IMG/VR virus record: IMGVR_UViG_3300006919_013513
Location: 1-40,420 of that record
Reading direction: 5' to 3' (one strand)
Length of the DNA: 40,420 nt
Origin: a virus
Positions 23,362 through 32,593 of the stretch are shown here, one piece after another (position 1 is the stretch's first letter; each line of letters starts with the position of its first letter). A program made the translations under genes and the position numbers. The notes below the pieces were generated by a model, which had not been told where the DNA came from, did no database searches, and worked only from the letters and a program-made list of their open reading frames with translations.

Positions 23362-24684
23362 CTAATTGTGCGCATGGCCAGAACCTGCGCTTTGCTGCCA
23401 ATGGTCGATCGTTGGAACCGTTGTTGCTATTGGGAATGTGGAAGCGAATGGAAATGCGTATCCTTGGGATACTGGGTGTGGGCTGCCAGAGTTACCGCCG
23501 TATGCATGATATAAAGCTTCTTCTTCATTATTTCCATTACCGCCACTTATTCCTTTCACATTTGAATCACCTAATAATATATAGTTAAGATCAAAATTAG
23601 CCCATGGGTGGACTCTCACTTGTCGATTAAAAGGCTGCGGAGCAGAGCTAGGTCCATACCATCCACCCCACACATATCCATTTTCCACAGTGCTAGCTAC
23701 TAAATGGTTGCCTCCATATGGATGATGCGTATCTCCATATCCTTGCATCATATCTAAATCTGGAACGGTGTAAGCTGATCCATATGGATAACCTGCAAAT
23801 GGTAATCTAGAAAAAACTTCTCTACCAGTACCAGGGGAAGTTGTGGGATAATAAGGATTCCCTGGTTGCATTCCCCATCTATGGAAAGAATAATCTCTAG
23901 CACTTCCTACTTGTGACGCCCCAGCAAAAGAAGTTGTCCATTGCGGAGTTGATATAGTTCCTACACTTGCACTATTAGTATCACTAGCGTATGGAGCTGA
24001 ATACATAGAAATTGTTGGGTTTGGCCATCCAGCCTGATAATATTTACCATTCACAGATTCACTCCAATATTCGCCTCCTCTAGCTGAAGATGTATTTCCA
24101 ACTGGTGTGCCAAATGTAACGGGTGATGCTGCTGTAGAAGGTGATAATGTAATTACTGTTGTAGTTGATTTTGGAAATTTCCATACACCACTAGTGGCCG
24201 TATTCAAGTTAGGCGCGCCGCCAGCAAGAGTATATATTGAAGTAGGTGATGCCGCTCTTCCTGGCTTATATATTCCAGGCATACTAGGACTCCATCTTCC
24301 AGCAGTTATAGTTGTCTGAGAAGTAAAATCGGTATGCATAATATTTCCGCCGTATGTCGGAATAGTCGGCGATTGTGACACGCCCCAAGTAAAATATCCC
24401 ATTTCGCCAATCATGTCTCGGTTGCCTCTAGAATAAAATGCGCCGGCAATTATTTTAACATTAGTATCTCTTACGTTAAAGTTTGCAAATGGAGCACCTT
24501 GAGGTGCAGCTGGAGATGACACAGCTGTAAAACTTATACTTGGATAACCAAGTGGAGTTGCTTGCGGAAGTCCTGGATTAGGTTGAGTCGCAGTTATCGT
24601 CCTTAGACCAGCATGGGGCGTGTCTATTTCAAAGTTATAACCTGTAGTAGTTGGACCGTTATATTGTCTAAACGTGATTGGCAT
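23362..24684 (-). CDS. Unknown Gly/Pro/Tyr-rich protein, probable virion component
   Basis: This 440-residue protein is rich in Gly, Pro, Ser, Thr, Tyr and Trp with almost no helix-favouring stretches, so a mostly beta or extended fold is likely. It begins MPITFRQYNGPTTTGYNFEID and ends in a His-containing tail, GSGHAHN. No signal peptide, membrane segment or known motif is visible. It is the last of three adjacent large proteins of similar composition, each starting MPI, and sits immediately upstream of the gp13 promoter. A tail spike, fibre or head decoration role is suggested by location and composition only; I recognise no family. Confidence 0.7.
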   Translation of the reverse strand: MPITFRQYNGPTTTGYNFEIDTPHAGLRTITATQPNPGLPQATPLGYPSISFTAVSSPAAPQGAPFANFNVRDTNVKIIAGAFYSRGNRDMIGEMGYFTWGVSQSPTIPTYGGNIMHTDFTSQTTITAGRWSPSMPGIYKPGRAASPTSIYTLAGGAPNLNTATSGVWKFPKSTTTVITLSPSTAASPVTFGTPVGNTSSARGGEYWSESVNGKYYQAGWPNPTISMYSAPYASDTNSASVGTISTPQWTTSFAGASQVGSARDYSFHRWGMQPGNPYYPTTSPGTGREVFSRLPFAGYPYGSAYTVPDLDMMQGYGDTHHPYGGNHLVASTVENGYVWGGWYGPSSAPQPFNRQVRVHPWANFDLNYILLGDSNVKGISGGNGNNEEEALYHAYGGNSGSPHPVSQGYAFPFASTFPIATTVPTIDHWQQSAGSGHAHN

Positions 24685-24692
24685 TTTATTCT

Positions 24693-25985
24693 CTATGTAG
24701 TATTAAAATGAATGACTGGTCTAGCATATTGAATATTTGGAAAGAAACTTGTCGGAGTTAATGAATTTGAATTGCCAGGATAAACAAAAACATAACTCTG
24801 GTTGTTTGGATACGTTGAAGGAGCAGGAGGGCCCCACTCAGCCGCAATTGCAGTGGGACTGGGCGCTAATCCTGTTGGTACCTTCAATTCTTTGACTAAG
24901 ATATTATGCGCTTTATATGGTGAGTTTTGGCTAATAGCAGTAATTTGAATACTCCCAGTTCCTGGATAAGTAAATGGAGTACTAAAAGGAATAGTAAATG
25001 CACCCAATGCGGTTGTTGGTACTACTAGGGGAGTTGGTCCATATACTACTGTTTGAGTCGCTCCTTGAGGAATAGTTGGCGTGGATCCAAAGATAAGACT
25101 ATTAGTTCTTGGCCAATTATTTTGAGGATGATGACCTATTGCTAGCTGATAATTAGTGTATGTAGTAGCAGCCGTCTCGGTATTCTTGTATATGTATACT
25201 GTTGCAGAGTTTAAAGTAACTGGACTACCTGGAGGGAATCCTCCAGCAAGTAATTCTGGTTGAGGAAAAGCAAATCTTACTCCTTTAGCCAGAGGGCCTG
25301 AACCAAGTATGCCATAATATCCAGGAGCGCGATAATCGTATGTGCCTGATAAAAATTGTCCACCAACTTTATATGGTGGAGTTGATCCAATCGGTTGCGG
25401 CGTGTAAGAACCTTCAGCAAGTTCTACGTGAATGGTTCCGGCCGGGTACAAGAAACTTGGAAGATTTATTTCATAATACTCTGGATAAGTTTCTGTTGTT
25501 TGATCCGCGGCGTGCGACCAATAAAGGATACCGGGTGAAGTTATAGACCCACTAATAAAGTCTCCTTGCGTGGGAGCAGGATGTTGTGGAAAGTAGAGAT
25601 CATTTGTGTTCGCAGCTGGTCCAGTAAAACTATATGGAACTTCTACCCCAGCAGCATCCCCACTTACGTTTATATAGAACGATCCTGGATAGCCCTCAAT
25701 TATCGATTGTGGGTAACCAGCCGCGACGACTGGAGCAGGAGAAGGAATAGTATAGTTGCTTGGGGCTGGGATTGTAGGGTCAAGATAGGGAGCGGGAGAA
25801 GTAGATACGTTAACGCTGACAGGTCCGGGAAACGAAATTATGTTCGCAGGTGACAAAGCTGATGGGTCAACATCAACGAATAAGCCCCCACCGGTTGATA
25901 TTTTATTGGATTCAAAGACAATAGAAGTGCCTTCTGTATTTTCTATTGTTGCTGTATTCGCAGTTGATGAAATTTTAATTGGCAT
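24693..25985 (-). CDS. Unknown Pro/Gly-rich protein, probable virion component
   Basis: This 430-residue protein begins MPIKISSTANTATIENTEGT; the first 35 residues look like the short beta-strand starter domains of phage fibre proteins (TIENTEGTSIVFESNKI). The rest is rich in Pro, Gly, Ser and Tyr and contains a region LPSFLYPAGTIHVELAEGSYTP and a C-terminal QSYVFVYPGNSNS. No catalytic motif is seen. It lies 8 bases upstream of the 440-residue relative and 14 bases downstream of the 490-residue one. A hand count of one 60-base line inside it (25801-25860) gives 28 G or C against 17 in a line of gp13 (22801-22860), hinting at different ancestry. Function unknown. Confidence 0.7.
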   Translation of the reverse strand: MPIKISSTANTATIENTEGTSIVFESNKISTGGGLFVDVDPSALSPANIISFPGPVSVNVSTSPAPYLDPTIPAPSNYTIPSPAPVVAAGYPQSIIEGYPGSFYINVSGDAAGVEVPYSFTGPAANTNDLYFPQHPAPTQGDFISGSITSPGILYWSHAADQTTETYPEYYEINLPSFLYPAGTIHVELAEGSYTPQPIGSTPPYKVGGQFLSGTYDYRAPGYYGILGSGPLAKGVRFAFPQPELLAGGFPPGSPVTLNSATVYIYKNTETAATTYTNYQLAIGHHPQNNWPRTNSLIFGSTPTIPQGATQTVVYGPTPLVVPTTALGAFTIPFSTPFTYPGTGSIQITAISQNSPYKAHNILVKELKVPTGLAPSPTAIAAEWGPPAPSTYPNNQSYVFVYPGNSNSLTPTSFFPNIQYARPVIHFNTT

Positions 25986-25999
25986 TATTTTTCCTCATA

Positions 26000-27472
26000 T
26001 TATACTACAACCGACCCGCCGCTTTTTTTAGGTCTGCGATAGCCGATCCCTTGAGGTGTATGATTGACATAAATGTCTGGTGATGCTGCATAGGGAATTC
26101 TATAAAGCCCATAACCATTATTACTATAACTAAAAGAGAACCACATAGCATCCTCACTTGATTCTGTTTTATTTATGGGGCTTAACATCGTAAGAGGATT
26201 CCAACCAATAGAAAATCTAAGTCCAGTAATACTTGTACCACTAGCACCAGGCCACCCAATATGTTTCCAAAACAGGCTCCCAGTAGAGGGGTTGAATGGA
26301 GCAACCCTACTTTGGCCCGCAACAAGACCTTGAGTAGGTGATTCTACAGTAAATCCACCGTCGACATGGCCGTAGTTGCCTCCTGTATATGGTTGGTATG
26401 GAGTGTTAGCATAAGTTGGAGTTGTCCAAATATTATGTGGCTGGCTACCTAAACTAATTGTTGCTGTAGTTTCCCAATCAGTTTCTGACGCAGTTGAGTA
26501 CCTATTAAATTTTAAAGTGCCTCCGGTGTTGCCGTATTCCGTTTGGCGTGGGCCTGTATGTATATGACCATTATTAGTATATCTAGTATGGTCGGCTCGA
26601 CTAGTAGTTCTATACGCGCTATATGCTGGGGCGCCATATGGTGCTAATGGAGCGACAGGTATCGCTACTGATACTTGACCAGCGTATGGAAATTTTACCC
26701 GGCTGGCTTCCATAGATCCGTTCCATGCGGTTGCCCACGGTGTTCCAGGAGACCTTGGAATTTTAAAATTCAGAGTGGTGGAATATGCATTGCTTGGAGC
26801 AGAAGCAACTCTTGTTGCGCCATAGCTTTGTGCTAGATACCCACCAGCGAGGAATATCGGTGCGGGGTTAATATCTTGTGAAACGATATTTGCTGTCGAC
26901 GATGGTGCTGGTGTAGTTAAAGCATAAGGCATTCTCGCACCACGGAGGGTGATATAGGCTGGATTATAATAGGGATAAAATGGAACCCCACCACCAATCG
27001 TTTGCAAATATGCAAATCTACCGTCTGACCAAGTGTCCACACCACTTGGCATATTAGACCCTGATAAAGATCCTATAAGAACTGAAGGAACAGATGGAAC
27101 AGCAAAAGGATTAAAATCAACAGCATCACCGGCGTATGTGCCGGTTACAAGTGCTGAGGGAACCTGCGGAGATTGTAACCCTGCCATTGTATACAATCTT
27201 TCACTGCCAATTTCCCAGGGCTCATCTCCAACTGTCAATTTCAAATCTGCATTTAAATAACCAGGACCTATCTCCCATCCATATGGGCCAAAGGAAGTCA
27301 TCTTAATTTCTGCTTGATCGTTGGCACGGCCTTTAATTCCAACACTTGCTGCAGGCACTGTTGGAGTAACAGTAGGGCCATATACAGTTGGCGCCACAGG
27401 AGCTGTATCAGGTGGAGCTGAAGGGACTCCACCATAAAATACAACAGAATTTCCTGTCATTATAATAGGCAT
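26000..27472 (-). CDS. Unknown Gly/Pro/Tyr-rich protein, probable virion component
   Basis: This 490-residue protein starts MPIIMTGNSVVFYGG and has a Pro-rich linker (about 16-45), a long Gly/Ser/Tyr-rich beta-type body and a basic end (RRPKKSGGS). Phrases such as GTLKFNRYSTASETDWETTATISLG resemble strand-turn patterns of fibre or capsid-binding domains but match no family I know. Its ATG overlaps the stop of the 130-residue gene (TAATG), so it belongs to the same transcript. With its two downstream neighbours it forms a three-gene set that may have arisen by duplication followed by strong divergence. Confidence 0.7.
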   Translation of the reverse strand: MPIIMTGNSVVFYGGVPSAPPDTAPVAPTVYGPTVTPTVPAASVGIKGRANDQAEIKMTSFGPYGWEIGPGYLNADLKLTVGDEPWEIGSERLYTMAGLQSPQVPSALVTGTYAGDAVDFNPFAVPSVPSVLIGSLSGSNMPSGVDTWSDGRFAYLQTIGGGVPFYPYYNPAYITLRGARMPYALTTPAPSSTANIVSQDINPAPIFLAGGYLAQSYGATRVASAPSNAYSTTLNFKIPRSPGTPWATAWNGSMEASRVKFPYAGQVSVAIPVAPLAPYGAPAYSAYRTTSRADHTRYTNNGHIHTGPRQTEYGNTGGTLKFNRYSTASETDWETTATISLGSQPHNIWTTPTYANTPYQPYTGGNYGHVDGGFTVESPTQGLVAGQSRVAPFNPSTGSLFWKHIGWPGASGTSITGLRFSIGWNPLTMLSPINKTESSEDAMWFSFSYSNNGYGLYRIPYAASPDIYVNHTPQGIGYRRPKKSGGSVVV

Positions 27473-27864
27473 TATCTAAGAGTTCCTTCTGCTTCCATTT
27501 GAGTATAAGTTGAAACATAATGATTATAAGTTTCAATTGCAACAGCTGCGCATGAATCATCACTCATCTTTAGTGGATAACCATCTGCGTCATATCCCCA
27601 AGGCTGATCGGCGCTATCAAGGAATATGAAAGCACTAGGCATACTTTCCTTTAATTGCAGTGATCTAGCAATGTATGATGCGCTATCTAAAAATACAATA
27701 CCATCTGGAACATAGGTTTCAGTGAGAAAAATTTCACTAATCCATCCAACATAAGTCATATCTGAATCATTATGATCTAAACCGCCAAGTGAAATAAATC
27801 CCGGCTCAATAGGAGATTTATCTAATGGATTCCTATGATTTCTATATTCCACTAAACGACCCAT
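27472..27864 (-). CDS. Unknown 130-residue protein
   Basis: This acidic 130-residue protein has an internally repeated phrase, GIVFLDSASYIARSLQL (about 55-71) and SAFIFLDSADQPWGYD (about 76-91), both with FLDSA. I do not know the family. It is tightly packed between the 318-residue helical protein (4-base gap) and the 490-residue protein (TAATG overlap). It may be a partner or chaperone for the large virion-like proteins downstream, but nothing in the sequence proves this. Confidence 0.65.
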   Translation of the reverse strand: MGRLVEYRNHRNPLDKSPIEPGFISLGGLDHNDSDMTYVGWISEIFLTETYVPDGIVFLDSASYIARSLQLKESMPSAFIFLDSADQPWGYDADGYPLKMSDDSCAAVAIETYNHYVSTYTQMEAEGTLR

Positions 27865-27868
27865 TTGT

Positions 27869-28825
27869 TTACTCCTCAGATTTTTCTAAACGTGCTACTT
27901 TTTTAATTGAAGAAGCTCCTTCGATTGGTTCATCTCTAAATCCGGCCATTTCAGATCTAATTTCACTAACTTTAAGATTTTCTGCCAATTCTTTTGCTAA
28001 TGAAGTGACAAATATTTTAAGCTCTCTGGTGTCCCATGATTCTGATATAGCTTCTTTTTCTAAATAATTTTTAATTGCCATTAACAATTTTGATGGGTTT
28101 ATTCCAATTTGTTCAGCATACTCTTGCTCACCTTTAGAAATCATACCATATTGTCTTACGTCTCTTATACACTGATTAATTGATTTCACCATGTGCTGGT
28201 ATGGTTGATTTTTTTCAACATCATATTCACTAATATCCGAAACCCTTTGATTTAATTGATCATATGAATCTTTTAGAGCAATCATATCTTTCATAGTGCC
28301 TTCTAGCATTCTTTTGTTTTCCTCAGCACTTTCTCTCATTTGAGCCAAAGACATGATAATTTTCATTTTTTTAAATCTGTGCATTTCATTTTTTGTTTCA
28401 TCAAGTTGAGATAGCCTCCACTCTAATTCAGCAATTTTAACTTGAGTTTCAATAGCGCCCCATTTAGCACCATTTAAGATACTTGCTTTGTTACTAAGTT
28501 CTGCAGATATTTGTCTCATATTAATAACGTCATCAAGCGCTGAAAAGTTAATATGTTTCCATGCAAATTGAGTATGGCCATGATTCCAAATCTCATGAAG
28601 ATCAGATGCAATGTCCATTGTTTGTTGACATATTACAGCATTTTCAGCTAAAGTTTTTCCTCCAAAGCTTTCTTGATTTTCTAAAAATTTTCCACCAATT
28701 ACTTCATCTAATGGTACGGTGAAATTGTCATAATCTTTAGATGCCAAAAATTGATCTACTTTATCAATTATTGTCATTGCAGGAGTTGTCGCTTCTGCCA
28801 GTTCATTTTTCGCTTTCTTTGCCAT
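27869..28825 (-). CDS. Unknown helical protein, possible coiled coil
   Basis: This 318-residue protein is almost entirely helical by composition. A likely coiled-coil region spans about 120-215 (for example VKIAELEWRLSQLDETKNEMHRF and MRESAEENKRMLEGTMKDMIAL). The N-terminus is Lys/Ala-rich and the C-terminus ends VARLEKSEE. No motif for catalysis is seen and I do not recognise it. It comes after the two-domain oxygenase gene (14-base gap) and before the unknown virion-like set, so it could be an assembly chaperone, a tape-like or a head protein. Confidence 0.68.
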   Translation of the reverse strand: MAKKAKNELAEATTPAMTIIDKVDQFLASKDYDNFTVPLDEVIGGKFLENQESFGGKTLAENAVICQQTMDIASDLHEIWNHGHTQFAWKHINFSALDDVINMRQISAELSNKASILNGAKWGAIETQVKIAELEWRLSQLDETKNEMHRFKKMKIIMSLAQMRESAEENKRMLEGTMKDMIALKDSYDQLNQRVSDISEYDVEKNQPYQHMVKSINQCIRDVRQYGMISKGEQEYAEQIGINPSKLLMAIKNYLEKEAISESWDTRELKIFVTSLAKELAENLKVSEIRSEMAGFRDEPIEGASSIKKVARLEKSEE

Positions 28826-28839
28826 TATAAACCCTTCAT

Positions 28840-30249
28840 TTATCTAAAACGTTTGTTTCCATGAATCCAAACAACTATACAATGTCTTGTTCCTTTTGTT
28901 ATAGGTTTCACTGTGTGTATAGAGTAGCTTGGAAACATATTAATTGTCCCTTGCTTTTTGGAAGCTTCCAGTTCCATTCCATTGTTATTTATAACAAGTT
29001 CGCACCCTTCATACTCTGAAGGATCTGTTAATTGTACAACTACGGATAGTTTTCTAGTTGCAGATTCACCAGGGCCACAATCAGCATGCCAATTATAATG
29101 ATCTGGAACGCTAGAGTTTTCATCATGTTTATATTCTAGTAATTGAAGTTCTCCTAAGAATCCAGTTAATTCGAAGTCATAATAAAACTTATTTGCTATA
29201 GAAACCGAAGAAATAATTTTGTTATAGATATGAATAAATCTTTCGTCTTTTGGAATAGCATATATTTTACAACTTCTAATTTCTTTTGTAACTGAAGAAC
29301 CCGTCATATTGGATCCAACGCCGGCATCTACAGCATATTGTTTATTAACAATTTCATCTATTAAAAGTTTACAATCTTCAGGTGTAAGTGTAAAATCATG
29401 ATTTGTTTCATCTGGCTCAATTCCCATATAACCAGGAACATCATAATCATGAGAATTTAAAACAGTAAAACCGTTATGATGAAGATTTCCAAATGTCATA
29501 AGCTGCTGATTAGCATATCCTCTTAAATCTTTGAAAATATCAGGTTCAGGTCTTTCTGCCGGATTTTCTTTCTTTTCACCTAAATTATTTCTTCCATCTT
29601 TATGCAGATCTTTATGGGGTCCATTTGCATCAACATAATGGAAAAATACTTGAACTTGCCATTCGCCTTTAAATGGATCTCTCCAGTGATCCAATTCGCA
29701 TCCTTTATAAACAATCATATCACCTCTATCTATGATGACATTACGTTCACTGCCCATATGAATTGGCCAAATTGGATAATCAGCGAAATCAATCGTCATC
29801 GTAGCGCTGATTTCGCATGAAGGACGATCTTTATGAATTTTTAATTCTTCACCTTTTCTATAAATTCTAGCATATGTGTATGTTGGAAGAAGTTCATAAC
29901 CAATATATTCTCCGATTGGTTTTGCAAAATCTTCTAGCATCTTATCCCAAATTGGATCACCATATATTGAATCAGAAAGAGGGCACTGAGGATCTTTACT
30001 TAATTTTCCTTGTTCAAATAAATCGAACATGTGCTTTGAAAGTTTTTTACATTCTTCTTCATTAACAACTTCTGTAATTACACACATTCCATGTCGTTCA
30101 AAAATTTCTTTTGGAGTCAGCGCACCTTGAACTTGACGTTCTGATCGCGCTTCTAGTGGCGCGCTTGTTGCCGATTGTTTCTCAATATTTTCTTTGTGTG
30201 TCATCCGTTGTTGTTCAACTGATGCTGGTAGTTTTCCTAAATTCAACAT
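28840..30249 (-). CDS. Two-domain 2OG-Fe(II) oxygenase
   Basis: This 469-residue protein carries two separate oxygenase domains. The N-terminal one (about 45-210) has H139-K-D141 and distal H188 in ELDHWRDPF, with VFFHYVDANGP after it. The C-terminal one (about 285-465) is of the PKHD / prolyl hydroxylase type: H388-A-D390 in NWHADCGPG, a LSVVVQLTDPSEYEGCELVI core, distal H445 in YSIHTVKPITKGTR and R455 for 2OG binding. Both metal sites look complete, so both domains may be active. The C-terminal domain closely resembles the single-domain protein at 35813-36391. It ends the modification cassette. Substrate unknown; collagen-like fibre proteins encoded nearby are candidates. Confidence 0.88.
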   Translation of the reverse strand: MLNLGKLPASVEQQRMTHKENIEKQSATSAPLEARSERQVQGALTPKEIFERHGMCVITEVVNEEECKKLSKHMFDLFEQGKLSKDPQCPLSDSIYGDPIWDKMLEDFAKPIGEYIGYELLPTYTYARIYRKGEELKIHKDRPSCEISATMTIDFADYPIWPIHMGSERNVIIDRGDMIVYKGCELDHWRDPFKGEWQVQVFFHYVDANGPHKDLHKDGRNNLGEKKENPAERPEPDIFKDLRGYANQQLMTFGNLHHNGFTVLNSHDYDVPGYMGIEPDETNHDFTLTPEDCKLLIDEIVNKQYAVDAGVGSNMTGSSVTKEIRSCKIYAIPKDERFIHIYNKIISSVSIANKFYYDFELTGFLGELQLLEYKHDENSSVPDHYNWHADCGPGESATRKLSVVVQLTDPSEYEGCELVINNNGMELEASKKQGTINMFPSYSIHTVKPITKGTRHCIVVWIHGNKRFR

Positions 30250-30261
30250 TATCTTATTCCT

Positions 30262-31284
30262 TTAAATCATTAACCATCTATCATTTTCTAAAGTCCATCG
30301 CACAACTTCTTCAATTCTTCGTTCAACTCTTTTTGGACTCCAACCCATCCGCGCCATACGATCCCCACTAAGAGCATAACGAAGATCATGGCCAGGACGG
30401 CTAGAATGGAAATCCATAAATTCATAATATAATTCCTTTCCTTGAGCATCAGCAATCATTTGTGCTAATTCTAGGTTATTTATTTCTGTAGCTCCACAGA
30501 TGTTAAACTTAGGGCATTTAATGCCAGAGTTGTTTGTCATATCTAAAGTATTCTTATTTTCTAGTAAGAATAAAGTAGCATCAGCTACATCTTCTGCGTG
30601 AATATAATGGCGCGATCCTGGTATAGTTTTAGATGCATCACTGTGAATTGTTACTGTTTCTCCATCTCTCGCTTTTTTAATACAAAGAGGAATAAACTTT
30701 TCTGGATGTTGTCTTTGTCCAAATACATTCATTGTGTGTGTAATGTATATAGGCATGCTATAAGTATTTTGATAAGCGACTGCTAGTTCTTCACCACCAG
30801 CTTTTGATGCGGAATATGGATTAGTACAATTATAACGATCATACTCATCATATTTAATTCCATCAGGGGCGGGCCCAAATACTTCATCAGTTGAGAAATA
30901 TAAAAAGCGTTCTAAATTATCTTGCTGTTTGGCAAATTCCAATACATTACATGTGCCAACAACATTATCCATAACAAATTCCATTGGTCTCTCAATGGAT
31001 CTATCAACATGAGAACCAGCGGCTAAATGAGCAACGATGTCAATTTTACCAATGTCAGATTTAAGCATTGGGTTAATTTCAGCTTTAAAATCGTGGTAAA
31101 TTGTGCGAACTCTTTTACGTTCTGCTGGAGTATAATCTTGCAATAAATCGTGCAAGCGGTTTAAGTTACCACTATAATCTAGACGATCTAGAGTAACAAT
31201 TTCCCAATCAGTTCTTTTAAGTACTTGACCAATTAGATGATGGGCAATAAAACCAGCACCACCAGTAATTAAAATTCTTTTCAT
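30262..31284 (-). CDS. dTDP-glucose 4,6-dehydratase-like NAD-dependent sugar enzyme
   Basis: This 340-residue protein belongs to the extended short-chain dehydrogenase family acting on nucleotide sugars. It has the NAD-binding GGAGFIAHH (8-16), HLAAGSHVDRSIERP (about 86-100), the STDEVFG motif with T132, D133 and E134 (the Asp-Glu pair is the mark of 4,6-dehydratases), and the catalytic Y157-x3-K161 in PYSASK. The probable reaction is conversion of dTDP-glucose, or a related nucleotide sugar, to the 4-keto-6-deoxy form, a precursor of rhamnose and amino-deoxy sugars. It lies 11 bases after the glycosyltransferase-methyltransferase gene, which fits supply of a donor sugar. No later rhamnose-pathway genes are visible in the window. 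Confidence 0.88.
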   Translation of the reverse strand: MKRILITGGAGFIAHHLIGQVLKRTDWEIVTLDRLDYSGNLNRLHDLLQDYTPAERKRVRTIYHDFKAEINPMLKSDIGKIDIVAHLAAGSHVDRSIERPMEFVMDNVVGTCNVLEFAKQQDNLERFLYFSTDEVFGPAPDGIKYDEYDRYNCTNPYSASKAGGEELAVAYQNTYSMPIYITHTMNVFGQRQHPEKFIPLCIKKARDGETVTIHSDASKTIPGSRHYIHAEDVADATLFLLENKNTLDMTNNSGIKCPKFNICGATEINNLELAQMIADAQGKELYYEFMDFHSSRPGHDLRYALSGDRMARMGWSPKRVERRIEEVVRWTLENDRWLMI

Positions 31285-31295
31285 TCATTCACCTT

Positions 31296-32558
31296 TTAAA
31301 TATTCAAAACATGCGGGTATCGCGGTTCATCTTGTTTTACTGCTGTTAGCCATGCGGTTGTGACCAACACTTGTAAATTTTGCATCCATTCATTTGGATA
31401 ATATGTTTCTTTACGAAATTCTTGAAAACGAATTGAATCATTATCTATAAAATCTCCTAAGTATTTATCTGTATAATATAAGAAGCTATTTTCATTCCAA
31501 TAACTTACATGTGTTGGATCTTGAAATGCTCCTCGTCCATCTGTACTTGGAACTTCAATAAAGGCCCAACCACCATGAGCTAATACTCTATGAATTTCAC
31601 CCATGATTTTTGTTTTATCTTCTAAGTGTTCTAATATATGACTTGCATTTAACACACCAACACTATTATCAGGTAATGGGATTCCATTATTTAAATCAGC
31701 TACTGTATCTGCTGTTTCACGAATATCTACAGTATGATAACCAGGATATGGATTTAAACCTCCACCAATATCTACACATAATAATCCTCGATGCTGAGCA
31801 TCTCTTTCTGCTAGCCTTTGGCCATATTCTCTAAATAGATCTACAGTTTTTACTTGAATTGCTTCATTACGCTCTAACCATGTATTATTACCAGTAATTC
31901 TGTAAATGTAAAGGACTTTTGGTACACGTTTCATTTTAGTAATGAGATATGTGCGCATCATAAGTTCATGGTCATCGCAAATAGAAAGCTCAGGATTATG
32001 CCCACCAACTTCAATATAGACTTCTTTTCTCCAAGAACGAACATGGTCTGGAGCATACCATATGTAGCTTAAAGCTTGAGCGGTTGGTTCAAAACTATGC
32101 ATTGCTGGCAAAGTCTGGCCTTTCCATTCAAATTCACGCCATGTCCAGCCGCCGGATGAATCATATGGAATAAACTCGCCTTCCATTTGTAATACAGCAT
32201 TATCACTGTATACGAATCCAACTTCTGGATCAGATTCATATGCCTTTTTTAATTCTTCCAAACAATCTGGAGTAATTAAATCATCATGATCTACTTCTAC
32301 TAAAACATCGCCAGTGCCAATACTAAATGCTGCGTTTTTGATTGCACCAATATTTGTATCAGTATCATGAGTCCTAAATACAATTACTTGAGGATGATTT
32401 TTAATTTGATCCGGAATATGCTCAACTTGAATTTTATTATTTAAATATAAAATCCATTCCCAATCTTTGTATGTTTGATTAAGAACACAATCAAATAATT
32501 CTAAAAGAAAAGGAATATTTCCTGGATCATGTTCAGGTGTAATAATACTAAATTTCAT
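31296..32558 (-). CDS. Fusion of family-2 glycosyltransferase and SAM-dependent methyltransferase
   Basis: The N-terminal part (about 1-235) of this 420-residue protein is a GT-A glycosyltransferase: FSIITPEHD at the start, NQTYKDWEWILYLNN, and the metal-binding DxD-type motif VEVDHDD (D90, D92, D93), with a SICDDHELMMR acceptor-side motif near 192-202. The C-terminal part (about 255-400) is a class I methyltransferase: LCVDIGGGLNPYPGY (SAM-binding loop, 260-274), a YHTVDIRETADTVADL acidic strand, and SHILEHLEDK (306-315), typical of sugar methyltransferases. It may transfer a sugar and then methylate it. It has its own sigma70-like promoter upstream and is followed by the dehydratase gene. 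Confidence 0.9.
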   Translation of the reverse strand: MKFSIITPEHDPGNIPFLLELFDCVLNQTYKDWEWILYLNNKIQVEHIPDQIKNHPQVIVFRTHDTDTNIGAIKNAAFSIGTGDVLVEVDHDDLITPDCLEELKKAYESDPEVGFVYSDNAVLQMEGEFIPYDSSGGWTWREFEWKGQTLPAMHSFEPTAQALSYIWYAPDHVRSWRKEVYIEVGGHNPELSICDDHELMMRTYLITKMKRVPKVLYIYRITGNNTWLERNEAIQVKTVDLFREYGQRLAERDAQHRGLLCVDIGGGLNPYPGYHTVDIRETADTVADLNNGIPLPDNSVGVLNASHILEHLEDKTKIMGEIHRVLAHGGWAFIEVPSTDGRGAFQDPTHVSYWNENSFLYYTDKYLGDFIDNDSIRFQEFRKETYYPNEWMQNLQVLVTTAWLTAVKQDEPRYPHVLNI

Positions 32559-32593
32559 AATATACTATCCTGGTTTGAAAAGTCTATACTTTT

